Program-made: the position numbers and the translations under genes
The notes under the pieces: generated by a model
What the model was told of the DNA's origin: nothing
The model's input: the letters and a program-made list of their open reading frames with translations, nothing else
Databases searched by the model: none
Assembly: GCA_046351095.1 (NCBI GenBank)
Contig: JAXLZC010000001.1
Location: forward strand, 682,001 to 746,000
DNA from: BQWY01 sp046351095
GTDB taxonomy: Bacteria > Nitrospirota > Nitrospiria > Nitrospirales > Nitrospiraceae
Length of the DNA stretch: 64,000 nucleotides
Reading direction: 5' to 3'
Shown here: positions 8,266 through 18,500 of the stretch, piece by piece
Layout of the letters: every line of letters begins with the position of its first letter
How positions within the stretch are numbered: position 1 is the first letter of the stretch

Positions 8266-11200
8266 TTAGGAACAACCGCTGGTCGCGCCGCATGTCATGC
8301 ACTTTAAGCAGGTCCCGTTCCGGACCATGGTGAATCGTTTACATTCCTGACAGGGGTCGCCTTCGTAGCCCTGCTGGCGCGCGAATTTTTCCTCCGTCAG
8401 CGTAAGTGTGGCGCGTGTGACTTCCATCCGTTGCGTCACGCTGCCGTTTCCGTTCCCGTTGCTGTGGCCGTTGCCGTTCGGCGTGGCGCGGGCCACCATC
8501 CCGTGCCGCTCCGGGAAATATTCCGGACGGACGGAGGTGGAGGCTGCGAGGACGGCGGGATCCGCCTCCTCCTCGTCGCACTCCGAGTCCTGCTCGTCCT
8601 TCTTCATCGAATCCATCCGCAGATCTTCGGTGACGACTTGCGCCAGGTCGTACCGCTCGAGGTACGTCACGGCCAGTTCGCGGAAGATGTAGTCGATGAT
8701 CGAGGTCGACATCTTGATCCGGTCGTTCAAGCGCACCGGGCCGTTCGGTTCGAACCGCGTGAACACGAAGGCTTCGACGTATTCTTCGAGCGGCACGCCG
8801 TGTTGGAGACCGAGCGAGATCGCGATGGCGAAACAGTTCATCAAACTGCGGAAGGCGGCGCCTTCCTTGTGCATGTCGAGGAAAATTTCGCCGAGCGTCC
8901 CGTCGTCGTATTCGCCCGTACGGAGATACAACTTGTGGCCACCCACCACGGCTTTCTGCGTATACCCGTTCCGGCGGGCCGGTAACGCGCGTCGTTTGCC
9001 CAGGTATCGGTATCGGACCAGCACACGCTCCGCCGCCTTTTCGGCCGCCGCAAGCACGTCGGCCTTGACCTCGCTCGCTTCGCCGGTGTCGGTGGACGAA
9101 TTCAGCGGCTGGCTGAGCTTCGAGCCGTCGCGGTAGAGCGCGACCGCCTTCACCATCAACTGCCACGACAACTGATAGGCCGCCTTCACGTCTTCGACGG
9201 AGGCGTCGGCCGGCATGTTGATCGTCTTGCTGATCGCGCCGCTGATGAACGGCTGCGCCGCCGCCATCATGCGAATGTGCGCGTCGACGGCGATGTAGCG
9301 CTGGCCCGTGCGACCGCAACGGTTGGCGCAATCGAACACCGGCAGGTGTTCGGAGCGCAGGTGCGGGGCGCCTTCGATCGTCATCGTGCCGCAGCAATAG
9401 TCGTTCGCGGCGACGATTTCTTCCTGCGTGAACCCGAACGCTTTCAGCATGTGGAACTTCGCGTCGCCCAGCTGCGCGTCGGTGAACTTCAACTGTTCGC
9501 GGCAGAAGGTTTCGCCCAAGGTCCACTTGTTGAATGCGAATTGAATGTCGAACGCCTGCGCAAGCCCGCTCTCCAAACGATCCAACGCCGCTTGGTCGAA
9601 GCCCTTCGCCTTCAACGCCTCGTGGTTGATGAACGGCGCGCCGGCCAGCGTCTTGTGCCCGGTGCAGTAGAGCGAGATCTCGTTGATCTGCGCCGGCGAG
9701 TACCCGAGCGTACGCAGCGCCAACGGCACGCTTTGGTTGATGATCTTGAAATACCCACCGCCGGCGAGTTTTTTGAACTTCACCAGCGCAAAATCCGGTT
9801 CGATCCCGGTCGTGTCGCAATCCATCACAAGCCCGATCGTGCCGGTCGGCGCGATCACGGAGACCTGCGCATTACGGTAGCCGTAGGCCATGCCTAATTC
9901 CAACGCGCGGTCCCAGGCCCGGCGCGCCGCGATCAACAACTCCGGCGGACAGTGCTCCGGATGGATGCCCATCGGCGGTACCGAGAGGCCTTCGTATTCT
10001 TCCACCGGCACGTTATAGGCTGCGCGGCGATGGTTGCGGATCACGCGCAACATGGACTCGCGATTCCGCGCATACCCCGGGAAGGGCCCGAGGCCCGCGG
10101 CCATTTCGGCCGAGGTGGCGTACGATTCGCCGGTCATGATGGCGGTGATCGCACCGCAGAGCGACAGGGCTTGAGGCGAGTCGTAGGGAATCCCCTGCCG
10201 CATCAAGACGCTGCCGAGATTAGCGTAGCCCAAGCCCAATGTGCGGAACTCGTAACTTTTTTCCGCAATCGCGCGGCTCGGGAACGACGCCATCAGCACG
10301 CTGATTTCGAGCACGACGGTCCAGAGGCGCACCGCATGGCGGAAGCTCTCCAGGTCGAACTCGCCCGACTCGTTGAAGAACGTGGCGAGGTTCAACGAAG
10401 CCAGGTTGCAGGCCGTGTCGTCCAAGAACATATATTCCGAGCAGGGATTGGACGCGTTGATGCGGCCGTCCGTCGGGCAGGTATGCCACTCGTTGATCGT
10501 CGTGTCGTACTGCGTCCCCGGATCGGCGCAGATCCAGGCGGCCCAGGCGATTTGATCCCAGAGTTGTCGCGCCTTGATCGTCTTGATCGTTTTGCCGTCT
10601 GTGCGACGCGTCAGGTGCCAGTCGCCGTCCACTTCCAAGGCTTCGAAGAAGCTGTTCGGGATGCGGATGCTGTTGTTCGAATTTTGCCCGGAGACGGTTT
10701 GATAGGCCTTGCCGTCCCAGTTTGTGTCGTATTCGTGAAACGCAAAATGCGTGTAGCCCTGCTTGGCGTACGAGAACATCCGCTGGATGTACGCCTCGGG
10801 CACATGCGCCTGGCGCGCGGCGGCCATGGCGGTCTTCAACTGCGGATTCGCGAGCGGATCGGTTTCCACACGGGTCTGCCCGCCCTGCGTCACCAGATGG
10901 CAGGCCTTCAGCACGGAGTTCAGGCGCTCGGCGCAGGTCTTCGACCCGGAGACCATCGCGGCGACCTTCTGCTCCTCCATCACCTTCCAGTCGATGAATT
11001 CTTCGATGTCCGGATGGTCGAGGTCCAAACAGACCATCTTCGCGGCGCGCCGCGTCGTGCCGCCCGACTTGATGGCGCCCGCCGCACGGTCGCCGATCTT
11101 GAGGAACGACATGAGGCCGGAGGACTTGCCGCCGCCCGAAAGCGGTTCCGCGTCGCCGCGCAGCCGCGAGAAGTTCGTGCCGGTGCCGGAGCCGTATTTA

Positions 11201-11826
11201 AACAGCCGTGCCTCGCGCACCCAGAGGTCCATGATGCCGTTTTCGTTCACCAAGTCGTCGTCGACGGATTGGATGAAGCAGGCATGGGGTTGCGGGTGCT
11301 CGAACGCGTTGGTGGCCTTGACGACTTCGCGCTTCTGCGGATCGACGTAATAGTGGCCCTGGGCCGGTCCGGACAGTTTGTAGGCGTAGTGTAAGCCCGT
11401 GTTGAACCACTGCGGGGAATTCGGCGCGGCCATTTGCGCGGCGAGCATGTAGCAGAGCTCGTCGTGGAACGCCGTCGCGTCTTCCTCGGTCTTAAAATAT
11501 TGGTACTCATGGCCCCAATGGGTCCAACAGCCTGCCAGCCGTTCGAAGACCTGGCGGGCGTCGCGCTCCGGACCGAGTTTCTGCGTCCCGTCGGCGTTGA
11601 GGACGGGGGCACCGGCTTCGTCGACTTGGGGCACGCCGGCCTTGCGGAAATACTTCTGCGCCAGGATGTCGATCGCCAGCTGCGTCCAGGTTTCCGGAAT
11701 CTGGATGTTGTCGACCTTAAAGACGACCGAGCCATCCGGGTTGCGGATCTCGGAGGAGCGGCTCACGAATGAGATGTGTGCGTACGGCCCTTCGCCACGT
11801 TTCGTGAAACGACGTTCGATTCTCAC
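8266..11826 (-). CDS. nrdJ: Coenzyme-B12-dependent (class II) ribonucleotide reductase
   Basis: 1,186 residues; makes deoxyribonucleotides from ribonucleotides using adenosylcobalamin. The GTG at 11826 is chosen over the ATG at 11955 because AAGGAGG (11833-11839, minus) lies exactly 6 nt upstream and the added residues look non-coding. The ten-stranded barrel is recognisable: 'AAPNSPQWFNTGLHYAY', 'GSGTGTNFSRLRG' and 'NPCSEYMFLDDTACNLASLN' (about 458) with the active-site Cys and Asn, then 'APTGTIGLVMDCDTTGIEPD'. The C-terminus carries a redox/zinc-ribbon tail with CQEC and CLKCMTCG. The gene heads an operon with the cupin and ACT genes. Tandem NrdR-like boxes lie upstream. Confidence 0.95.
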   Translation of the reverse strand: MRIERRFTKRGEGPYAHISFVSRSSEIRNPDGSVVFKVDNIQIPETWTQLAIDILAQKYFRKAGVPQVDEAGAPVLNADGTQKLGPERDARQVFERLAGCWTHWGHEYQYFKTEEDATAFHDELCYMLAAQMAAPNSPQWFNTGLHYAYKLSGPAQGHYYVDPQKREVVKATNAFEHPQPHACFIQSVDDDLVNENGIMDLWVREARLFKYGSGTGTNFSRLRGDAEPLSGGGKSSGLMSFLKIGDRAAGAIKSGGTTRRAAKMVCLDLDHPDIEEFIDWKVMEEQKVAAMVSGSKTCAERLNSVLKACHLVTQGGQTRVETDPLANPQLKTAMAAARQAHVPEAYIQRMFSYAKQGYTHFAFHEYDTNWDGKAYQTVSGQNSNNSIRIPNSFFEALEVDGDWHLTRRTDGKTIKTIKARQLWDQIAWAAWICADPGTQYDTTINEWHTCPTDGRINASNPCSEYMFLDDTACNLASLNLATFFNESGEFDLESFRHAVRLWTVVLEISVLMASFPSRAIAEKSYEFRTLGLGYANLGSVLMRQGIPYDSPQALSLCGAITAIMTGESYATSAEMAAGLGPFPGYARNRESMLRVIRNHRRAAYNVPVEEYEGLSVPPMGIHPEHCPPELLIAARRAWDRALELGMAYGYRNAQVSVIAPTGTIGLVMDCDTTGIEPDFALVKFKKLAGGGYFKIINQSVPLALRTLGYSPAQINEISLYCTGHKTLAGAPFINHEALKAKGFDQAALDRLESGLAQAFDIQFAFNKWTLGETFCREQLKFTDAQLGDAKFHMLKAFGFTQEEIVAANDYCCGTMTIEGAPHLRSEHLPVFDCANRCGRTGQRYIAVDAHIRMMAAAQPFISGAISKTINMPADASVEDVKAAYQLSWQLMVKAVALYRDGSKLSQPLNSSTDTGEASEVKADVLAAAEKAAERVLVRYRYLGKRRALPARRNGYTQKAVVGGHKLYLRTGEYDDGTLGEIFLDMHKEGAAFRSLMNCFAIAISLGLQHGVPLEEYVEAFVFTRFEPNGPVRLNDRIKMSTSIIDYIFRELAVTYLERYDLAQVVTEDLRMDSMKKDEQDSECDEEEADPAVLAASTSVRPEYFPERHGMVARATPNGNGHSNGNGNGSVTQRMEVTRATLTLTEEKFARQQGYEGDPCQECKRFTMVRNGTCLKCMTCGATSGCS

Positions 11827-11961
11827 GTCTGTCCTCCTTCGAGGTGACCCGGTGGGTGCGGTCGGTTGAGAGATGAGTTGAGATGTGTTGCGACTCTGTT
11901 GCCGTTGACCCCGTTTCCGCCGACGTGACGCGATGCACAGGGATGGGATCTCCAAGCGGCG

Positions 11962-11977
11962 TGTCTATATATAGCGA
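11962..11977 (-). promoter_or_regulatory. NrdR-like box, first of a tandem pair
   Basis: The core CTATATATAG (11965-11974) is a perfect palindrome close to the NrdR consensus acaCwATATATwGtgt. The outer arms are imperfect. It is 135 nt upstream of the ribonucleotide reductase start. The second box is centred exactly 32 bp away, about three helical turns, the usual spacing for NrdR pairs. Confidence 0.65.
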
Positions 11978-11993
11978 TGCCGCAGCCGTGTCA

Positions 11994-12009
11994 ACACAAA
12001 GTCTTGTGG
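11994..12009 (-). promoter_or_regulatory. NrdR-like box, second of a tandem pair
   Basis: ACACAAAGTCTTGTGG keeps the ACAC/GTG arms and the CAA/TTG dyad of the NrdR consensus, with a degenerate centre. Spacing to the first box (32 bp centre to centre) supports joint binding by the NrdR repressor, which senses ATP/dATP. Confidence 0.6.
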
Positions 12010-12417
12010 ATCTGCTGTGTATTAGCGGGATAGCCTGTGGATAGTAGGAAGCCCGCTCCTGATGCGGCGGAGGGCGAGATTTCCCCTCGATTGTCCACAG
12101 TGTGAGTGCGCCAAAACCATGCGCAACGTCCGGAGACGGAGGTCCTATCGCTCGTACTTTTTGTGTGACTAGGGCACGAAAAGGACTGCAGCCTAGGGCC
12201 GAATGCAGGCGATCTCTCTGAATGCGCGGCGTAGGACGCCGAACACGAACCAGAGAAAGTGTCTTTGAGGCGAAAAATCTCACCCGTTTGACTTGCCGAA
12301 GCCCGCTCAGTAGCCTACCGGCCGACGTTCAACAGGAAAACACGTAGGAGCGAGGTCCTATCGGAGCCCTACCCGAGAATAAGTATGTAGCGAATGTGAC
12401 GGCGCGAGGAGTCGAGG

Positions 12418-12708
12418 ATGTACGTCTGGAGTAAAAAACTGGTCGGCGTGTTGTTGGTGCTCTTTGTGTTGCTCGACGTGGTGTTTTTTGTGCGTGGGGT
12501 CGGCGAAAACGCCAGCGGGCTCAAGAGCCACACGACGCAGTGGATTGCACTGAACTATATCGGGTTGATCGTGTGGGTCTTTGTGTGGATGATCGATCAG
12601 GCGCGGATGCGCGGTCACAACGTGTGGCTCTGGGTGGTGCCGTTCGTGCTCGCGCCGCTCCCCACCCTGATGGCTTACGTACTCTATCTGCAGCGAAGAA
12701 TTCGCTAG
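12418..12708 (+). CDS. Small three-helix membrane protein of unknown function
   Basis: 96 residues with hydrophobic segments at about 8-26, 42-60 and 70-90, and a basic C-terminus (QRRIR). The ATG at 12418 is preceded by GAGGAG about 5 nt upstream. No family is recognised. The ORF has good coding character and faces the AmpG-like gene, with 20 nt between the stops. Confidence 0.75.
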   Translation: MYVWSKKLVGVLLVLFVLLDVVFFVRGVGENASGLKSHTTQWIALNYIGLIVWVFVWMIDQARMRGHNVWLWVVPFVLAPLPTLMAYVLYLQRRIR

Positions 12709-12728
12709 GCGGGTCGCATGCGTGGCCG

Positions 12729-13985
12729 TTAGCCCAGGTCGCCGACATCGGACGAGACGATCTTCGGTCCACGGTCGGCCTCGGCGATCGGCGCCCGTAA
12801 CCAACGGACCAACAGCAGCCCAGGGATCGCCGCCAGGAACGTCACAAAAAAGTACGTGCCCCAGCCGAGCCACTCGACCAATTCGGCGGACGGCCGTCCC
12901 AGCAATACACGCCCTAAGGCCTCCACCGAGGACAACAACGCAAACTGCGTCGCCGTATATTTGGTGTGGCAGAGCGCCATCACCAACGCCACAAACGCCG
13001 CGGTGCCCATTCCCCCAGTCAGGTTTTCTACCCCGATCGTCACCGTGAGCAGCGTGTAGTCTTTCCCGGCGGCGGCGAGCCACATGAATCCTAGATTGGA
13101 GAGGGCCTGACAGAGGCCGAAGACCAACAGCGCGCGATAAAGCCCCAGCTTGGCCATACCGATGCCGCCGAGCAGCGCGCCGAGTAACGTCAGCGCGATG
13201 CCGATGCCCTTCATGTACCCGACATCGGTGGCGGAAAAACCCAAACCGCGAATCAAGAACAGCGACTGGAGCGACCCGGCAAAAGCATCGCCGATTTTAT
13301 ACAGCGCCACCAACAACAGCAGCCACAGGCCGGCAGGTCGCGCAAAAAACTCTGCCAACGGGCCGATGACCGCTTCCTGCATCGAGGCTGGGCCGTGCGA
13401 GATCTGTTCAGGTTCCGGCGCAAGCCAAATACCGATCAAGCCGACCGTCATCAACAGGGCCATCGAGGCATAGGTGGCAGGCCAGCCGATGAGATCGGCC
13501 AACAGCAGCGCCACCACGGCCGATACGATCATGGCGAGGCGATAACCGTTTACCCAGAGCGCGGCGCCGAATCCCCGCTCTGCCGGCCGTAACGTATCCG
13601 TACGATAGGCGTCGAAGACGATGTCCTGCGACGCCGACAGAAACGCCACCGTCACCGCGACCGCGCCCAATAACCACGGCGCCTGCGCCGGATTGATCAT
13701 GGCCATCCAGAGCACAGCTAGGATCAAACTCAGTTGTGTGGCGACCATCCAGCCGCGTCGCCGGCCGAGCCACGGCGGCACGAAGCGGTCCATGAGGGGC
13801 GCCCACAGAAATTTCAACGTGTACGGCAAGCCGATCAGCGTGAACGTGCCGATCGTTTTCGGATCGATCTGGGCGACGGTCAGCCAGGCCTGCAACGTGC
13901 CGCTGGTCAACGCCAGCGGGAGGCCGGACGCAAACCCCAGCGGAAGCATAACGGCGACGCGGCGATTGGCGAGGAAACCCAGCAT
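12729..13985 (-). CDS. ampG: AmpG-like MFS muropeptide transporter
   Basis: 418 residues with about 12 hydrophobic segments. AmpG hallmarks are present: N-terminal 'GFASGLPLALTSGTLQAWL', 'YTLKFLWAPLMDRF' near residue 55, and 'SASQDIVFDAYRTDTL' near 117. AmpG imports anhydromuropeptides for cell-wall recycling. 'GVENLTGGMGTAAFVALVM' in the C-terminal half also fits. The symbol rests on motif resemblance; a related MFS paralogue is possible. Confidence 0.85.
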   Translation of the reverse strand: MLGFLANRRVAVMLPLGFASGLPLALTSGTLQAWLTVAQIDPKTIGTFTLIGLPYTLKFLWAPLMDRFVPPWLGRRRGWMVATQLSLILAVLWMAMINPAQAPWLLGAVAVTVAFLSASQDIVFDAYRTDTLRPAERGFGAALWVNGYRLAMIVSAVVALLLADLIGWPATYASMALLMTVGLIGIWLAPEPEQISHGPASMQEAVIGPLAEFFARPAGLWLLLLVALYKIGDAFAGSLQSLFLIRGLGFSATDVGYMKGIGIALTLLGALLGGIGMAKLGLYRALLVFGLCQALSNLGFMWLAAAGKDYTLLTVTIGVENLTGGMGTAAFVALVMALCHTKYTATQFALLSSVEALGRVLLGRPSAELVEWLGWGTYFFVTFLAAIPGLLLVRWLRAPIAEADRGPKIVSSDVGDLG

Positions 13986-14194
13986 GTGATGGCGGTCGAA
14001 TTGTGTCGTGCAGGACGCGGAGATGTGCGATGCGCGGGAACGGGATTCAGCCGTACGGGATTCTTCGGGTCCCGTCGACGATCCCCTTCCCTTCTAACAT
14101 AGTCGTCGACAGGCGGCACGCGAATGCGCGCTTCGAACAGGGCGGAGCCGCCGGTGGTTGCGAATGCGCGATGAAGAGAACCGGATTGCGAGAC

Positions 14195-14665
14195 TTAACA
14201 GGGTTGGCCGTTAAAGAGGCAGGGTTTATACCGCGAGAGGTCGAACTCGACGTTCTCTTGGTACACACGTTCGTTGCCGTTGACGCCGTCCATCTCGGGG
14301 TCGTTCCACATGGTGTGGTTCCACCAGTAAAACAGCGGATGCTGGTCGGTGTAGTAGACAGGATTGCCGAAGTTCGAACGGCTATATTCGAGGACCGGCC
14401 GACCGGTGATGTAGTCCACCACGCCGTTGCCTTTCAGCGAATACAGCAGAATAAAGAGTCGCGCCTCGTGATCGTAGAGTTCGTCGATCCGCGCATCGTA
14501 TTCCGGTTCGATCGGGAGGCGGTCCAGTCGTTCGGGCGCAGGTGTGCGGCTCGCATCATCCGCGACCGTCCGCGCTGCTGAACCACCGGCTTGCGCAGGC
14601 ACGACATCGGAGACGACACAGGCCGCTAACAGCAGACCGACAACAAGTGCAAAGGACCTTGGCAC
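14195..14665 (-). CDS. Putative lipoprotein of unknown function
   Basis: 156 residues. The GTG at 14665 is chosen because GGAGG lies 4 nt upstream and it yields a compact signal, MPRSFALVVGLLLAAC, with a good lipobox (LAAC, Cys16). The mature part has a Tyr/Trp-rich region ('NPVYYTDQHPLFYWWNHTMW') and two C-terminal cysteines ('KPCLFNGQPC') that could form a disulphide. No family is recognised. It is likely an exported lipid-anchored protein. Confidence 0.75.
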   Translation of the reverse strand: MPRSFALVVGLLLAACVVSDVVPAQAGGSAARTVADDASRTPAPERLDRLPIEPEYDARIDELYDHEARLFILLYSLKGNGVVDYITGRPVLEYSRSNFGNPVYYTDQHPLFYWWNHTMWNDPEMDGVNGNERVYQENVEFDLSRYKPCLFNGQPC

Positions 14666-14793
14666 AGCACCTCCAGACGTCCCGATGAGAACACATTCGC
14701 CTTTCGGCACTCTATCGGCTGGGCGGCACACTGTCAACGCACGGTCAACGTCGAATCCAGACGCAAGTCATAATAGATCACGAGCCTCCGCAA

Positions 14794-14823
14794 TTGACCT
14801 GAATAGCGAAAAACTACTAGAAT
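14794..14823 (+). promoter_or_regulatory. Candidate sigma70 promoter of the PAS-like gene
   Basis: TTGACC (14794-14799), 18 nt spacer, TAGAAT (14818-14823). Predicted transcription start at about 14830 coincides with the ATG at 14829, and there is no ribosome binding site upstream, so the mRNA may be leaderless. Confidence 0.45.
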
Positions 14824-14828
14824 ACGGT

Positions 14829-15467
14829 ATGGGAAAAAACGAGATCGATCTTCGCGATGCCTCGGCGATTACGATCGAACTGGATCGGGATCTCACCGTC
14901 ACGAACGTCGATCGCGCATGGGATCTCCGGGCCGACAGTTTCGGCGCGGACCATTGTTTCGGCCGCGAACTCTGCGGCACAAATCTGCTGGCGCACATCG
15001 CAGGCAAAGCGCCCCGCGCATTTTTCCGCCAACTCTACACCTGGGTCGCGACACACACCCAACGTCTGCATCTGCCCTATCGCTGCGACGCCCCTGATCG
15101 CATCCGGCACATGGACATGCAAATCGATCCGACGGAAACAGGATTTCGGTGCACGCACCGTACGCTCTTCACTGCGGCGCGGAATTCGGCAACCATCCGC
15201 TACGCGTTTTTCGACGAGCAAACGGGACACACGAAACCCTGGTGCAGCCAATGTATGTCGATTTATTCGGACGGCACCTGGAAGGGGATTCAGGACGCGG
15301 TGATGGATGGATTCGAAGTCGGCGTGGGGCCCTTCCCCGTGTTCTGCACGCTCTGCCCGACCTGCATGGATTCGATGAATCGTTTGCTCGGCACCGCTCG
15401 CTCCACAGCGCATGAGAGCGGCACGACCGCACCGCACAATCAAACGGAACCTCGGCTCAACGCCTAG
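14829..15467 (+). CDS. PAS-like protein with a five-cysteine C-terminal cluster
   Basis: 212 residues. The first 125 look like a PAS fold ('AITIELDRDLTVTNVDRAWD', then 'ELCGTNLLAHIAG', then two strands ending 'MDMQIDP'). The C-terminal part carries WCSQC (Cys139, Cys142) and FCTLCPTC (Cys173, 176, 179), which could hold zinc or an iron-sulphur cluster, or act as a redox switch. No output domain is attached. It converges on the giant kinase at 15516 (48 nt apart) and probably serves it; a fragment of a second copy survives at 20070-20170. The ATG at 14829 has no ribosome binding site. Confidence 0.8.
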   Translation: MGKNEIDLRDASAITIELDRDLTVTNVDRAWDLRADSFGADHCFGRELCGTNLLAHIAGKAPRAFFRQLYTWVATHTQRLHLPYRCDAPDRIRHMDMQIDPTETGFRCTHRTLFTAARNSATIRYAFFDEQTGHTKPWCSQCMSIYSDGTWKGIQDAVMDGFEVGVGPFPVFCTLCPTCMDSMNRLLGTARSTAHESGTTAPHNQTEPRLNA

Positions 15468-15515
15468 GCTCGCCGGTCCTCCCGGGAAGCGTCTCCGCTA
15501 CAACGTACCCATCGG

Positions 15516-18500
15516 TCACGTCGTGCGTTCAAACGCCAAGCCTTGAGGCGTATCCCTCCGGATGTGTTTCGCCACGAGATTGGAAAGATCCGTCAGGTCG
15601 AACGGTTTCTGCACGAAGGCGCAGAGCCCTTCCTGGAACAACTGTTCGTCGACCTGCCCGAACGTTTGTCCGGAGCTCAGGAGCACACGCGCATCCGGAT
15701 CCATCTGCCGAATGACACGAAACACTTCCGCCCCATTCATACCGGGCATCGTCACATCGAGAATGACCAAGTCGAACCGCGACGACTTCGTATATTCCGC
15801 AAGCGCGCGATGCCCGTTGTCCGCGATCGTGACGCTGTATCCGAGCCCGCTCAAAAAATCCGCAACGAGTTCGCGAATGGCCGGCTGATCGTCCACGACC
15901 AGCACGGTCCCCGTGCCGCGGGTGGACGGCTCGCGACGGCCGAAAATATTCGAAGTCGTCGCGGTCGCATTCGCAAGCGGTAAGTAGACGGAAAACGTGG
16001 TGCCCTTGTCGCTCGTCGTCAGACGGATGCCTCCACCATGTTCGCTGACATTGCCGTATACCGCCGGCAGGCCGAGCCCATGTCCCATTTCGCCTTTGGT
16101 CGTAAAAAACGGCTCGAACAGATGGTCGAGGTATTCGGGCGCAATCCCCCCTCCCTGGTCGGCGACCGTGATCAGGAGATAGTCGCCCGCGGAGACCGAA
16201 GGCCGGAGGCCCCCGCCGGCCCGCTCGTCGAGCGTCACATTCGACGTGCCGACTGCGATCGTGCCGCCGTTCGGCATGGAGTCCTTTGCATTGATGACGA
16301 GGTTCAACACCATCGCCTGCAGTTGCGCGCCGTCGCCCACGACCACGGAACGCTGGGCATGGAGCGCCAGTTCCAAGCAAATCCGCGGATGGAGATTCGT
16401 CGACGCTAGATTGACGGCGGAACGAATCAACGGATGCACGTCCATCGGCTTGGATTCCACCTTTGCCTTCCGTCCGAATGCCAGCAGATTCGCCGTCAGC
16501 GCCGCCGCCTGCGACGCCGCTTCCTGAATGGCGTGTAACGGCTTGAGCTGATCGTCGTTCGTCGTGCGCTCCTCCAGCAACTGCGCATACCCTTGAATGC
16601 CGCAGAGGAGATTGTTGAAATCGTGGGCGACTCCACCCGCCAAGCGCCCGATGGCTTCCAACCGTTGGCCGTGCCGGACCTGGTCCTCTAACTGTCGCCG
16701 ACGTGTGATATCGGTCGCCGTGATCAACGCCCCTTCCGGCGCACGGCTATCCATTCGATAGGGCGTCAGCCGCAACAAATGCGATGTCCCGTTGGGCAAA
16801 TCGACCGTTCGTTCTTGCTGTTGCCCTCCCGCCAAGACCTGCGTGATAGCCTCGAAAAAATTGTTGATGTCGGGAATCTCCGAGGTGATGTCGCGGAGGC
16901 TGCGGCCGACGTCGCGCGGGATGAGTCGAAACAGGCGCGTCGCCGCCGAATTGAATCGACGGATACGAATTTCGTTGTCGATGAAGATGATGCCGACTTC
17001 CGTGTTCTGCAGGAGGTTGTCGTGATCGCGAATCAAGTCGGCAAGCAAGCGGTTTTTTTGATCGTACTCCGAATTGACCGTATGGAGTTCTTCGTTGACC
17101 GACTGCAACTCTTCGTTGGCCGACTGTAGCTCCTCATTCGCCGATTGGAGTTCCTCGTTGCTCGATTGCAGCTCCTCGTTCGTCGTTTGCAATTCGTCGA
17201 CGGTCGCTTGCAGATTCTCACGGATCGAGACGACCTCGCGCTCCAACTCCGAAATGCGCGTCTTGTAACATTCCTCCAAGTCGACCGGCAGGACACTGAG
17301 CGGTGTCGCCTGTGGCGTCCGCTCGGTTTCCGCCTGAGCGGACAACAAAATGTACGTCCCAGACGCCTTCGTGATGTACGGTGTGGCCGTCAGCGTCCAG
17401 CGGGACTGCGTCGCTCCGTCGCCGACCTCGATGGGATCGGCGTGGCACGGTTGTTTCGCCAGCAACGCGCGCCGTAGCAGGGTCCGTGCCGGCGCATGGA
17501 ACGCATCCGGCAGCAACCCGATGCCGTCTTCCGTTTGTCGACCGGCCCGGATCGTCAGCAGGCGCGACGCTTCGCCGAACACATGGACAAGCCGAGACTG
17601 TTCGTCCAGGAGGATGCCTGTCACGCCCAGTTGCGTGGCGATGACGTCGTAGACGGACAGAAGCCGCTGGTCCGGTTCGGCCGCCTCCGTCCGCGACGCG
17701 AACCGTCGCCCCGGCACCTGCGGAAAGCTGTCCTTCCGGACGTAGAGTTGTGCGCGTTTCACCGGTTTCATAGGACTTCGCAATTTACAGAAGAGTTTCA
17801 GGCGAGCGTCCACCACGGAAAACTCCTCGTGATAGGCGCCCAAGCCTTCGCTGGACCCCAGTAGTAAAATCCCGTCGGTATTCAACGCATGCAGGAACGT
17901 CCCTAAGGCGTCTTCCTGAGCCCTGGTGTCGAAATAGATCAGGAGATTTCGACAGCTGACGAAATCGACCCGGGTAAAGGCGGGATCGGCCAGAATATTG
18001 TGCGGCGCAAACACGACGATCTTTCGTAATTCGGCGGCCATCCGTCCGCTCGTCGCGGACGTGCGAGCGACATACCGATCGAACAGGTCCTGCGGAATGG
18101 CGGCCATTTCTTCCAACGAGTAGTGGCCGCTGCCGGCCGTGTCTAATGCCGCTCGGTGTACGTCCGTAGCGAAGACACGAAGCCGACCCGTATAGCGCTG
18201 CGCCGTTGCGGCCTCGTGCAGCAGCATGGCCAGGCTATAGGTTTCTTCCCCCGTGGCACAGCCGGGCACCCAGAGGCGAATTTCCGGATCGAGGATGCGT
18301 TTGGCGACGATCTCTGGAATCGTCTCGGCCCGCAGATGTTCAAAGACCCGTTGATCGCGGAAAAACGACGTGACGCCGATCAGCAGGTCGTCAAGCAACG
18401 TCTGCAGTTCTTCTTTATTGCTGGAGAGAATCGTCAGGTAATCCGGAAGATCCGTGACGCTGCAGCGCGCCATCCGTCGTTCGAGGCGGCGTAAAATCGT

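Larger units (their letters stand above)
11827..12417. other. Divergent control region upstream of ribonucleotide reductase, with DnaA-box-like motifs
   Basis: About 590 bases without a convincing gene. It holds the NrdR-like pair plus three sequences close to the DnaA box TTATCCACA: TGTGGATCT at 12005-12013, TGTGGATAG at 12036-12044 and TTGTCCACA at 12091-12099. The last two are one mismatch away. No long AT-rich unwinding element is seen, so an origin is unlikely; control of ribonucleotide reductase by DnaA is known in E. coli and is the better guess. The rest, up to 12400, shows nothing I recognise. Confidence 0.45.

Noticed and set aside
8339..9820. 493-aa minus-strand ORF within the ribonucleotide reductase gene
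   Set aside because: Shadow frame, extremely Arg-rich, fully inside a well-recognised gene.
12005..12099. Replication origin suggested by DnaA-box-like motifs
   Set aside because: Only three degenerate boxes, no AT-rich unwinding element, no dnaA or dnaN nearby.
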